Shown: positions 34,584 to 42,509 of the stretch, one piece after another | How the letters are laid out: each line of letters opens with the position of its first letter | Position numbering within the stretch: the stretch's first letter is position 1 | From: Firm-04 sp964392175 | GTDB lineage: Bacteria > Bacillota > Clostridia > Oscillospirales > Ruminococcaceae | Direction: 5' to 3' | Assembly: GCA_964392175.1 (NCBI GenBank) | Contig: CAYMOJ010000001.1 | Location: 79,394-143,393, forward strand | DNA: 64,000 nt | The notes under the pieces: generated by a model | Database searches by the model: none | Told to the model about the DNA's origin: nothing | What the model saw: the letters and a program-made list of their open reading frames with translations, nothing else | Made by a program: the position numbers and the translations under genes

Positions 34584-34609
34584 CAAAAAGGGGCATAGCT
34601 GCCCCTTTC
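34584..34609 (-). terminator. Terminator after rplS
   Basis: On the minus strand, AAAGGGGC (34601-34608) pairs with GCCCCTTT (34587-34594), 6-nt loop, tail TTTTTGC. Perfect stem; readthrough would be needed to feed the lepB genes, for which no strong promoter was found. Confidence 0.85.
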
Positions 34610-34621
34610 GCCTGTTTGCAA

Positions 34622-34966
34622 TCAGTGTACCTGTGCCTTGACTTTCGCAGCCTTACCAACTCTGCCACGCAGATAGTAGAGCTTTGCTCTGCGCACAACG
34701 CCCTTACGGACGATTTCTACCTTGTCAACAGAGGGAGAGTGAACGGGGAATACGCGCTCAATACCACAGCCGTGCGCAACGCGACGAACGGTAAAGGTCT
34801 CATTGATGCCACCGTGCTTCTTGGCGATGATCGTACCCTCAAAAACCTGGATACGGCTCTTGTCGCCTTCCTTGATGCGCACATGAACCTTCACGGTATC
34901 ACCGATATTGAGTTCAGGCACATTCTCCTTCATGCTGGACTTGCTGATTTGCTCCAAAGCGTTCAT
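34622..34966 (-). CDS. rplS: 50S ribosomal protein L19
   Basis: A protein of 114 residues, standard for L19, located at the 30S-50S interface. GDTVKVHVRIKEGDKSRIQVFEG and FTVRRVAHGCGIERVFPVHSPSV are diagnostic, as is RRAKLYYLRGRVGKAAKVK near the end. The ATG at 34966 has AAAGGAGGATATTCCC; a longer reading is not supported. It is preceded by a long GC-rich leader with its own promoter. Confidence 0.97.
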   Translation of the reverse strand: MNALEQISKSSMKENVPELNIGDTVKVHVRIKEGDKSRIQVFEGTIIAKKHGGINETFTVRRVAHGCGIERVFPVHSPSVDKVEIVRKGVVRRAKLYYLRGRVGKAAKVKAQVH

Positions 34967-35150
34967 GGGAATATCCTCCTTTGATTGTTTACGGGCGTTC
35001 ATTCGCACGGCAGTTTTCAGCGCAGATCATTTCCACGCGCCGTACCAGCGGACCGTCCATGTCGTAATAGTTGTGCATATGCCCATGTAGTACATATGGC
35101 ACACACCGCAATTGACCCTCGCCGGCAAGGAACCGGCGGACGCTCAAACG
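34967..35150 (-). promoter_or_regulatory. Leader of rplS mRNA, possible L19 autoregulatory RNA
   Basis: About 184 nt separate the promoter from the start codon. The leader opens with a stable hairpin, CGCCGG/CCGGCG (35114-35141 region), and contains further GC-rich pairing segments (GGTCCGC, TACGGCGCG). L19 leaders are a known class of ribosomal-protein regulatory RNA in Firmicutes; whether this matches that consensus could not be judged by eye. No coding sequence is likely here. Confidence 0.4.
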
Positions 35151-35157
35151 CTGTATT

Positions 35158-35186
35158 ATTATATCACAACCCATAGAAAAAAGCAA
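35158..35186 (-). promoter_or_regulatory. Sigma-A promoter of rplS
   Basis: On the minus strand, TTGCTT (35181-35186), 17 bp, TATAAT (35158-35163). Confidence 0.75.
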
Positions 35187-35312
35187 GCACTTTTTTCATT
35201 TTCTCGCAATTGATGCAAAATCTGCCGCAAATCGTGCGGGTTCTCTGTCATCCTGCCAGTAGTTTGCGGAAGCAGCATACCGCCGTCACCAACAGATACA
35301 GCACAACAGCAG

Positions 35313-35334
35313 GCAAAAGCAAATTTGCTTTTGC
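35313..35334. repeat. 22-bp perfect palindrome in the gap between rplS and the DUF2344 gene
   Basis: GCAAAAGCAAA followed at once by its reverse complement TTTGCTTTTGC, no spacer. It lies 19 bp after the DUF2344 stop. The rest of 35187-35352 shows nothing coding. Possibly a weak terminator (internal T-rich arm) or a protein-binding palindrome. Confidence 0.6.
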
Positions 35335-35352
35335 TATGCAGCATATGCCATC

Positions 35353-36030
35353 TCAAACAAACTCGCTACCATCAGCGCACCGAATCGCCAAACGGGAAGC
35401 ACGCATCATGCCATACTGTATCGCAGGAGCATTTTGCTCCAAATAGCTGTGAAAGCCCTCGATCAGCAGTCCGGGATTTACATTCACGGAAGTGCCTGCA
35501 GGCATTCTCAGCTTCAGCCACAATCCATCATCAAGTGTTTGTGTCATCAAGATCTGCGCCTGTTCCTTCAGATCAATGGTAGCCGTACCACGCTTGGTTT
35601 TTTTCACCATGGGTATGGTATCCTGCGCAATGTAAGCATCCCATGCTTCGCGCAGCCCATCGGCGGCGGTATCCTCTGCACAATCCAGGCAGATACTATA
35701 ATCGGCAAAGGCAATATCGGTATGCTTGCGAACCGGCTCTGCCACTTGCATAATCTGCAAATCGGGTGGCAGTACGGCATTGAGCCGCTGCATAGCGGTC
35801 TGCATAGACATTTGCCCATCTATTCGAAAATCCATGCACTCGCAGTCACTCTCGTATCCCAGAGAAAGCGCGAGTGGAAACATCAGGTACGCATGGGGAT
35901 TGAAGCCCTCCGTAAACCAGATAGGTACTCCCGCACGACGAAAGGCACGCTGCATACAGCGCATAAGATCCAGGTGGGAGATATATTTTGCTCTGCGCCG
36001 TTTGGAAAAGGTAGCACGCACGGAAATCAT
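35353..36030 (-). CDS. DUF2344 / TIGR03936 radical-SAM-associated protein
   Basis: A protein of 225 residues. The N-terminus ISVRATFSKRRRAKYISHLDLMRCMQRAFRRAGVP and the motif WFTEGFNPHAYLMFPLALSLGYES are characteristic of the TIGR03936 family, always found next to or fused with the B12-binding radical SAM protein encoded just upstream. The start ATG at 36030 overlaps that gene's stop (four bases), so they are made together. Function unproven; a link to RNA or ribosome maturation is suspected from usual neighbours (rng, L21), which are not here. Confidence 0.88.
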   Translation of the reverse strand: MISVRATFSKRRRAKYISHLDLMRCMQRAFRRAGVPIWFTEGFNPHAYLMFPLALSLGYESDCECMDFRIDGQMSMQTAMQRLNAVLPPDLQIMQVAEPVRKHTDIAFADYSICLDCAEDTAADGLREAWDAYIAQDTIPMVKKTKRGTATIDLKEQAQILMTQTLDDGLWLKLRMPAGTSVNVNPGLLIEGFHSYLEQNAPAIQYGMMRASRLAIRCADGSEFV

Positions 36031-37889
36031 ATAATCTCCTCCTTTTTGGGAAAGCAGGGCTTGCCCATGACCTTGCTCACGCCACAGGCAGTGCACTGCA
36101 TACGGCAATGCGGTGTGGTAGATGCGGCAATCGCCTTTTCGTTTTCTTTGATGAAGAACGCCTTGTCTACATAATAATCAAGGTGATCCCACGGCAAGAT
36201 CTCATCGTAACTGCGCAAACGATTGGCATAAAACGCCATGGTAAGATGATTCTCCGCCATAGCCTCCTGCCACAGATCAAAACGAAAATGCTCCGACCAT
36301 GCATCAAACAGGCAACCTTTTTTCCACGCGTCCAGAATCACCTTGCTCAACCGGCGGTCGCCCCTTGCCAGCACCGCCTCCAGAATACTGGTTTCGGGAG
36401 TATGCCAGCTAACGCGAATCCGCTTGTGCCCCTTGGCAGCTTCCTCCAGCAAGTGCTGCTTATGGGCAATCGTTGCAACAGTATCCTGCGGATGAAACTG
36501 AAACGGCGTAAAGGGCTTCGGCACAAAAGTCGCCACACTGACAGAAATCTGCACAGATTTGCCCTTTGGACGCCCGTCCATGGCAAACCACATATCCACT
36601 ACACGCTGTGCAAGATCAACAATAGCAGTAATATCCTCATCCGTTTCTGTGGGCAACCCCATCATGAAATAGAGTTTTACGGTAGCTTGCCCGCCTGCAA
36701 ACGCGATCTTGCAGGTGCGCATCAGCTCTTCTTCGGTCACATTCTTATTAATCACATCGCGCAGACGCTGTGTACCGGCTTCAGGTGCAAAGGTCAAGCC
36801 ACTATTGCGCACCTTTCGGATGCGATTCATCAGACCCGTACTGAAATTATCCACGCGCAACGAAGGCAAGCTGAGATTGATATGCTCCTGCTCCGTAAAA
36901 GTCAGCAGACCATCCAACATTTCTTCAATCTGCGAATGATCGGAGGTAGAGAGTGAACAAAGGGAAAGTTCCTCATAACCCGTGTGATCGCACAACACTT
37001 TAGACTGTTTACAGATCACCTCCGGGGATTTTTCACGGAAGGGACGATACAAAAATCCCGCCTGACAAAAGCGGCAGCCGCGAATACAGCCGCGCAGCAC
37101 CTCAGTGACAGCACGATCATGTACAATTTCCGCAAAAGGAACTACAAACTCCTCCGGCACATCTGCCTTGTCAAAATCCGCAATGATGCGCTTACGAACC
37201 GTCTTTGGCGCATCACCCTTGGGGGTAAATGCCGCAATCGTACCGTCCTCGTTGTATGTTACATCATAGAGGGAAGGTACATACACGCCCTCAATTTTAG
37301 CTGCTGCGCGCAAAAATTCGCTGCGCGTAGCACCCTCGGCGCGCATTTGATCATAAAGATCCATAACCTCCAGATCCAACTCCTCGCCCTCACCGATAAA
37401 AAACAGATCAAAAAAATCGGCGATGGGTTCAGGGTTGCAGGCACAGGAACCGCCAGCACACACAATGGGTGCGATGTTCTCGCCACGATCCTTTTGCAGC
37501 AACGGCACACCTGCCAAATCCAACATATTCAGAATATTGGTATAGCACAATTCGTATTGCAGTGTAAAGCCGATGAAATCAAAATCCTTGATCGGTTCCA
37601 GGCTTTCCAAACCATACAAGGGGATATGATGCTCTCGCATGGCAGATTCAAAATCCACATCGGGGGCAAACACACGTTCACACCAGTACGCGGGGCGATG
37701 ATTGATGACCGAATAGAGGATCTTCATACCCAGATGGCTCATGCCCACATCGTAACGGTCGGGAAAACAGAAAGCAAAGCGCACCTTCACATCGCGCTTA
37801 TCCTTCATGATGCTGCCCGGCTCCCCACCAATATATCTGGCTGGCTTCTGCACATTCAACAGCAACGGCTCGATTTTCTCAAAAAGCAT
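36027..37889 (-). CDS. B12-binding-domain radical SAM protein (TIGR03960 family)
   Basis: A protein of 620 residues. N-terminal half resembles a cobalamin-binding domain (VRFAFCFPDRYDVGMSHLGMKIL); the radical SAM cluster motif CIRGCRFC (CxxxCxxC) is central, followed by SLCSLSTSDH and the conserved barrel segments FAPEAGTQRLRDVINKNVTEEEL and KLYFMMGLPTETDEDI. C-terminal Cys residues (CRMQCTACGVSK) may bind another cluster. Reaction unknown. It pairs with the DUF2344 protein encoded next. Confidence 0.9.
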   Translation of the reverse strand: MLFEKIEPLLLNVQKPARYIGGEPGSIMKDKRDVKVRFAFCFPDRYDVGMSHLGMKILYSVINHRPAYWCERVFAPDVDFESAMREHHIPLYGLESLEPIKDFDFIGFTLQYELCYTNILNMLDLAGVPLLQKDRGENIAPIVCAGGSCACNPEPIADFFDLFFIGEGEELDLEVMDLYDQMRAEGATRSEFLRAAAKIEGVYVPSLYDVTYNEDGTIAAFTPKGDAPKTVRKRIIADFDKADVPEEFVVPFAEIVHDRAVTEVLRGCIRGCRFCQAGFLYRPFREKSPEVICKQSKVLCDHTGYEELSLCSLSTSDHSQIEEMLDGLLTFTEQEHINLSLPSLRVDNFSTGLMNRIRKVRNSGLTFAPEAGTQRLRDVINKNVTEEELMRTCKIAFAGGQATVKLYFMMGLPTETDEDITAIVDLAQRVVDMWFAMDGRPKGKSVQISVSVATFVPKPFTPFQFHPQDTVATIAHKQHLLEEAAKGHKRIRVSWHTPETSILEAVLARGDRRLSKVILDAWKKGCLFDAWSEHFRFDLWQEAMAENHLTMAFYANRLRSYDEILPWDHLDYYVDKAFFIKENEKAIAASTTPHCRMQCTACGVSKVMGKPCFPKKEEII

Positions 37890-37930
37890 GGCTTTGTTTT
37901 TTCCTTTCCTTTGTTATGCAAAGAGGAATC

Positions 37931-39151
37931 TCAATCCTCGGCAGCTTTGCGCAGAATTGCGCCCTTGGGCACGATCAGATCACAAGCAACAGAACAATCC
38001 ATCATGGCGTGATTTGCAGCCTCAATGGGCTCTCCCTCAGCATTGCGCAGATCATTGACAGCAAAACTGCATGGTGGTTCGTGGGGGCACAGCAGAGAAA
38101 CGGTATCTCCTGCAAAAAAGCGGTTGCGCTGTGAAAGATACACTCTGCCGTTTTCGCACTTTTGCACAATGCCGATGACCTCGGTTGTACGCACATAGCT
38201 TGCAGTCGCATTATGAATACTATCATTCGGTCTGCCAAAATAGAATCCCGTGGTGTAGGGGCGGTGGCTGACCGCTTCCAATTCCGCCATTGCCCAATCC
38301 GGCACAGGCTGCGGCGCATCGGCAAATATAGCGTCCATCGCAGCACGGTAGGCATTGGTGATACCCGCCACATAATAAAACGATTTTGCCCTGCCTTCAA
38401 TCTTAAACGAAGTAACACCTGCATCGTACAGCTTTTGCAAATGGGGCATCATGCAAAGATCCTTGGCATTGAGAATGTAGCTTCCGTTTTCGTCCTCACC
38501 TATGGGATAATACTGTCCCGGTCGTGTTTCCTCTACTAAATGATACCGCCAACGACAGGATTGTGCGCAGGCGCCACGATTGGCATCTCTGCCTGTAAAA
38601 TATTCTGAAAGCAGGCAACGTCCCGAAACGCTCATGCACATCGCACCGTGTACAAAAGCTTCCAATTCCAACGCGGGGGCGGTTTTGGCACGAATCTCCG
38701 CAATATCCTCTAGCGGCAGCTCACGCGCAAGCACCACACGCTCTGCTCCCATATCGTACAGTGCCTGCGCCGTGGCATAGTTGACCACACCTGTCTGTGT
38801 AGATGCGTGCAGCGGCAAATCGGGCAGGATGCGTCGCAGGGTGGTCATCACTCCCAAATCGGCGGCGATCACCGCATCGATGCCGCAAGCAGCCGCCTCA
38901 CGCAAAAAATCAGGCATGATATCCATTTCATTGCAGCGAGGCAGCACATTCACGGTCAGATAGACCTTCACACCCTTTTGATGTGCCTGCGCTACTGCCT
39001 TTTGCAATGTTTCAAAATCAAAATTCTTGGCTGCGGCACGCATTCCAAAGGTTTTTGCCCCCACATAGATTGCGTCCGCACCATATTGCAACGCCATGGA
39101 AAAGCATTCCATATCACCGGCCGGAGAAAGCAGTTCGGGTCGATTCGGCAT
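37931..39151 (-). CDS. U32 family peptidase-like protein
   Basis: A protein of 406 residues. N-terminus PELLSPAGDMECFSMALQYGADAIYVG is the U32 start; the signature FVHGAMCMSVSGRCLLSEYFTGRDANRGACAQSCRW contains the Cys cluster that binds an Fe-S cluster in characterised relatives (UbiU/V, TrhP/RlhA), which hydroxylate RNA or quinones rather than cut peptides. So a tRNA-hydroxylation role (TrhP type) is plausible. The ATG at 39151 has GAGGAGTGATATC. It follows mltG by four bases, an arrangement common in Firmicutes. Confidence 0.9.
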   Translation of the reverse strand: MPNRPELLSPAGDMECFSMALQYGADAIYVGAKTFGMRAAAKNFDFETLQKAVAQAHQKGVKVYLTVNVLPRCNEMDIMPDFLREAAACGIDAVIAADLGVMTTLRRILPDLPLHASTQTGVVNYATAQALYDMGAERVVLARELPLEDIAEIRAKTAPALELEAFVHGAMCMSVSGRCLLSEYFTGRDANRGACAQSCRWRYHLVEETRPGQYYPIGEDENGSYILNAKDLCMMPHLQKLYDAGVTSFKIEGRAKSFYYVAGITNAYRAAMDAIFADAPQPVPDWAMAELEAVSHRPYTTGFYFGRPNDSIHNATASYVRTTEVIGIVQKCENGRVYLSQRNRFFAGDTVSLLCPHEPPCSFAVNDLRNAEGEPIEAANHAMMDCSVACDLIVPKGAILRKAAED

Positions 39152-39155
39152 GATA

Positions 39156-40553
39156 TCACTCCTCATCGTCCAAACCGCCACCCTCCTGCTGCTGCTTGAT
39201 CAACGCGAGATTCTCCTCATGCTCGGCGTTGGTTTTTGCATAAAAGATCTCACCGGTTTGCACATTGGCGCAGAAGAAATAATAGTCACTTTCCGCAGGA
39301 TACAACACGGCATCAATCGCATCCCTGCCGGGATTGTTAATCGCCCCGGGGGGCAGACCCTGCCCCACATAGGTGTTGTAGGAATCGCACATCAGCCGAT
39401 TTTCAATATCCAAGTTCGGCTCAATGACCTCTTCCGCATACACGCGGGTGGGGTCAGATTGCAGCAATGGAAACAGACTGCTGTTATTCAGGCGGTTATG
39501 AAACACCGATGCTACCATCTTCATGGAGGAAGAAACCGGAGCTTCTGCCTGCACAATGGAAGCAAGCGTCACCAGCTCATCCAACGTCATGCCCAATTCT
39601 TCCATGCGCGCGATGTCCTCATCGGTCAATTTGCGCTCAAAATTCTCGTAGATTTTCTGCACCACGATCTCGGGGTCTTCATCCACATAGAATTGATAGG
39701 TATCAGGGAACAGATAGCCCTCCATGCGGTAGAATTTCAATTCACTGGTCTGGGGCACCATACTCTCGAACTCGAAGCCATAGCCACCGGCATTGAAGTA
39801 AAAAATGAAATCATCCGCGTCACAGACCTCGTTCTCCGCCAAAAGTTGTGCCGCATCAAAGAGATTGATGCCCTCCGGGAAGGTCACATTGACGGTTTGC
39901 CGCTTGTTGATGGCATCATCACACAGTTCTTCAATGATCGCTTCGTAGCCCATTGCCGGATAGACGATATGCTCCCCTGCAATATAAGAGGCATCTGCTC
40001 CATTCAGGCGCGACATAACCATAAACAGCTTCGGCACGCGAATGATGCCCTCCTCTTTCAGCAACTCTGCGATATCAGTGGTGGTAGCACCTGCCGGGAT
40101 CGTTACCGGCTTTTCCACCATGCTCTTATTGATGCCGAACAGCTCCATTGCTGTTGCCAAAATACCCATTGACAGTACGATCGATACACCGAAAATCAGT
40201 GTCAGTGCCAACAATGAACAGGAAAGCCCTCTGCCCTTTTTACGGTGCTTCTTTCGCTTTTTTGCCGCTGCGGCACGTTGTTTGGCTCTGCGACGGCGCA
40301 TTTCGTCATAATCTTCCTCGTCATCATCTTCGTCATTGTATTCGTCTGTGTCCTCATCTGCAACGAACGCCGCATCATCGGCTTCTTCCGTATCCTCTAC
40401 GAAGATCTCCTCTTCGGCATAGGGGGCAGTTTCCGCATCATCCGCAAGCGATTCGCGCAGTGTGGGTGCCTGCTCCTCAGGCTTATTTTTGCGCAGGATC
40501 TCATCGAGAATATCATCGACTGCGTCCCGTTCTTTTCCTGTATTTTCAGCCAT
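39156..40553 (-). CDS. mltG: Endolytic murein transglycosylase MltG (YceG-like)
   Basis: A protein of 465 residues. Cuts nascent glycan strands at the membrane. A long acidic cytoplasmic tail (1-85, runs of Asp/Glu) and a basic segment (86-108, RRRRAKQRAAAAKKRKKHRKK) precede one membrane helix (110-137). The YceG domain follows, with LASIVQAEAPVSSSMKMVASVFHNRLN carrying the catalytic Glu and ending YNTYVGQGLPPGAINNPG. Starting at 40553 overlaps the upstream stop by one base (TAATG). The acidic-basic tail is longer than in model bacteria. Confidence 0.93.
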   Translation of the reverse strand: MAENTGKERDAVDDILDEILRKNKPEEQAPTLRESLADDAETAPYAEEEIFVEDTEEADDAAFVADEDTDEYNDEDDDEEDYDEMRRRRAKQRAAAAKKRKKHRKKGRGLSCSLLALTLIFGVSIVLSMGILATAMELFGINKSMVEKPVTIPAGATTTDIAELLKEEGIIRVPKLFMVMSRLNGADASYIAGEHIVYPAMGYEAIIEELCDDAINKRQTVNVTFPEGINLFDAAQLLAENEVCDADDFIFYFNAGGYGFEFESMVPQTSELKFYRMEGYLFPDTYQFYVDEDPEIVVQKIYENFERKLTDEDIARMEELGMTLDELVTLASIVQAEAPVSSSMKMVASVFHNRLNNSSLFPLLQSDPTRVYAEEVIEPNLDIENRLMCDSYNTYVGQGLPPGAINNPGRDAIDAVLYPAESDYYFFCANVQTGEIFYAKTNAEHEENLALIKQQQEGGGLDDEE

Positions 40554-41128
40554 TAAAAGACCTCCATTCTTTGTTCTGTTGCGCAACAGAGCATTCTGCG
40601 GTCGTACATATCCCGTGGCAGTGCACGAACAAAGCATTCAGCATAGCACAAGCCCATGGTAATGGGATGATAAAGTGCAAGATATCTATCATAGTAGCCG
40701 CCCCCCGCGCCCAGACGATATCCTTGGGCATCAAACGCGAGCATTGGCAGTAGCATCAGTGAAGTAGCATCGGGTTGCACACAACGCTCCGGCGAAACAG
40801 GCGGCACGGGTATGCGATATGCGCCACTTTTCAGTTCATCCATAGAATGCAGCAAATAAAACTGCATGGTATGCCGACAGGTATCGCACACAGGCAGTGC
40901 AAGCTGCTTGCCATCCGCAAGGATCTCCCCCAACAGAAAACGAGTATGCACCTCATGGGGCATAGAAACATACGCAAATACTCTATTTGCCGATGTATAT
41001 TCGGGGCTTTGCAGCACCCGTTTTGCAATTGCTTCATCGGCTGCCGCGCGAACATCAAAAGGCATTGCACTACGTTTTTGCAGCATCGCATCGCGCAGTG
41101 CTGCCTTACTCATCAAAGCGGTATTCAT
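40553..41128 (-). CDS. 5-formyltetrahydrofolate cyclo-ligase family protein
   Basis: A protein of 191 residues. It makes 5,10-methenyl-THF from 5-formyl-THF with ATP. Family pattern: MLQKRSAMPFDVRAAADEAI at the N-terminus, RVFAYVSMPHEVHTRFLLGEILADGK, and the nucleotide-binding DAQGYRLGAGGGYYDRYL near the C-terminus. The start ATG at 41128 overlaps the DJ-1 stop (ATGA) with only a weak ribosome site, so translation is probably coupled. Confidence 0.9.
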   Translation of the reverse strand: MNTALMSKAALRDAMLQKRSAMPFDVRAAADEAIAKRVLQSPEYTSANRVFAYVSMPHEVHTRFLLGEILADGKQLALPVCDTCRHTMQFYLLHSMDELKSGAYRIPVPPVSPERCVQPDATSLMLLPMLAFDAQGYRLGAGGGYYDRYLALYHPITMGLCYAECFVRALPRDMYDRRMLCCATEQRMEVF

Positions 41129-41670
41129 TTCTTGTAGACCATTTTCTCTGCAAGGGATTTGCGCACTTCCTTCCCCAGCAGCACCTCAACCAGCTTCAGT
41201 GCGAAATCAAAGGCAATGCCGGGCCCCTTTGCAGTAATGATCTTTCCATCCACGCAAAGTGCCTCATGCCCGACTTTTGCACAATGCAATTCTTTTTCCA
41301 TTCCGGGATATACCACAGCCTTTTTATCCTTCAGCAAACCTTCTCTGCCCAGAACCGATGGGGCAGCGCAAATGGCAGTGATCCACTTATCTTGTTCCTT
41401 GGCAAATTGCAATGCGCTTTTTACGGCATCACTTTGCCCCAGATTGAGCGTACCCGGCATACCACCGGGCAGTACAACCATCTCTAGCGTATGGTCCAGC
41501 ACCATATCCTCCTCGGTGATATCGGCGGTTACGGAGATCCCATGTGCGCCCTCGATCACCTTGCCGCCGATGCCGACTGTTTGCACACGTTTGCCTGCAC
41601 GGCGCAGACAATCTACCGGGGCAAGTGCCTCTACTTCTTCAAAGCCTTGGGCAAGAAATACATAAATCAT
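41125..41670 (-). CDS. DJ-1/PfpI family protein
   Basis: A protein of 181 residues, in the DJ-1/YajL/ThiJ group. N-terminus YVFLAQGFEEVEALAPVDCLRRAG contains the conserved Glu; nucleophile Cys lies in TAICAAPSVLGREGLL, followed by GHEALCVDGKIITAKGPG. Members are linked to glyoxalase/deglycase activity or oxidative stress; the exact role is uncertain. GGAGAATACAG precedes the ATG. It is part of a compact run from the kinase gene at 41709 to the U32 gene. Confidence 0.9.
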   Translation of the reverse strand: MIYVFLAQGFEEVEALAPVDCLRRAGKRVQTVGIGGKVIEGAHGISVTADITEEDMVLDHTLEMVVLPGGMPGTLNLGQSDAVKSALQFAKEQDKWITAICAAPSVLGREGLLKDKKAVVYPGMEKELHCAKVGHEALCVDGKIITAKGPGIAFDFALKLVEVLLGKEVRKSLAEKMVYKK

Positions 41671-41708
41671 CTGTATTCTCCTTCTTTCAGCGTATCATAA
41701 TACAGCGG

Positions 41709-42389
41709 TCAGACATCGCACGCGGTCTGCTTCAACAGATCGGCAATGCGCCAAGTCATCACTTCGCGAGGTAACAGCCCGTTCTCGTCAGCACATGGCA
41801 GAATATGCCATCCCATTTTGGTTGCAGCATACATAGCCGCCTCGCGGCATTTGGCAAGATATTCCAAATCGCGCTCGTGAATATCCTTACGGCGATCTTC
41901 GCCCTCATATCGCTGCAACAGCAGCTTTTGTGAAAGCGCAAGGGGCATATCCAGGAAAACTACAGCATCCGGACGTGGCAACCCCAGCTTCTCATATTCG
42001 TAGTCGGCAAGCCATGCAAGATAATCATCCCATTCTGCGCGTGGCAGCTTTGTCATTTGATAAATCGCATTGGAACTGACATAACGCCCAGCAAGAATCG
42101 CTATGCCGCTTTCGTAATCTTGCTTCCAATATTGCATATAAGAAGCGTAGCGATCAACAGCATAAAAGCTCGATGCAGCGTAAGCATTCACATTTTCGGC
42201 ACTATCGCCGAATGCCCCCTTCAGGTACAGACGTACCAGTGCAGAGGATTCGCTTTCGTAATCCGGATAGCTGATGGAGCGATTCGGGATCCCCCGCGCG
42301 CCCAATGCATCAGATACAAGGGGCAGCTGGGTTGATTTTCCACAGCCGTCAAGCCCTTCTATCACAAACAGCAAGCGTTCTTTCGCCAT
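41709..42389 (-). CDS. Thymidylate-kinase-like nucleoside monophosphate kinase
   Basis: A protein of 226 residues. P-loop LFVIEGLDGCGKSTQ is typical of dTMP kinase; SISYPDY supplies the DR/YP region, AVDRYASYMQYWK the DRY-like motif, and LARYVSSNAIYQ/DAVVFLDMPLALSQ the rest. Length and motifs fit dTMP kinase (phosphorylation of dTMP to dTDP), though some sequence positions differ from standard Tmk, so a related nucleotide kinase is possible. The ATG at 42389 has AAAGGAGCAAAGGTC. Promoter at 42427-42455. Confidence 0.8.
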   Translation of the reverse strand: MAKERLLFVIEGLDGCGKSTQLPLVSDALGARGIPNRSISYPDYESESSALVRLYLKGAFGDSAENVNAYAASSFYAVDRYASYMQYWKQDYESGIAILAGRYVSSNAIYQMTKLPRAEWDDYLAWLADYEYEKLGLPRPDAVVFLDMPLALSQKLLLQRYEGEDRRKDIHERDLEYLAKCREAAMYAATKMGWHILPCADENGLLPREVMTWRIADLLKQTACDV

Positions 42390-42426
42390 GACCTTTGCTC
42401 CTTTTTTACACACTGAATCATGATAC

Positions 42427-42455
42427 ATTATACCATGCTCCGCCCAAAAAGTCAA
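42427..42455 (-). promoter_or_regulatory. Sigma-A promoter of the kinase/DJ-1/mltG gene run
   Basis: On the minus strand, TTGACT (42450-42455), 17 bp, TATAAT (42427-42432). Its spacer and -35 are embedded in the hairpin at 42436-42477. Confidence 0.8.
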
Positions 42456-42477
42456 CTATCCTTTTGGGCTCGGAGCA
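42436..42477 (-). terminator. Strong hairpin after the CotH-like gene, overlapping a promoter
   Basis: TGCTCC and GCCCAAAA (42436-42449) pair with TTTTGGGC and GGAGCA (42462-42477), separated by a 2-nt bulge, with a 12-nt loop. On the minus strand no T-tract follows the stem, so the usual intrinsic-terminator form is incomplete. Its downstream arm is the spacer of the next promoter. Confidence 0.6.
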
Positions 42478-42509
42478 ACCACAAGAAAGCATTGGATGAT
42501 ATGCACTTT

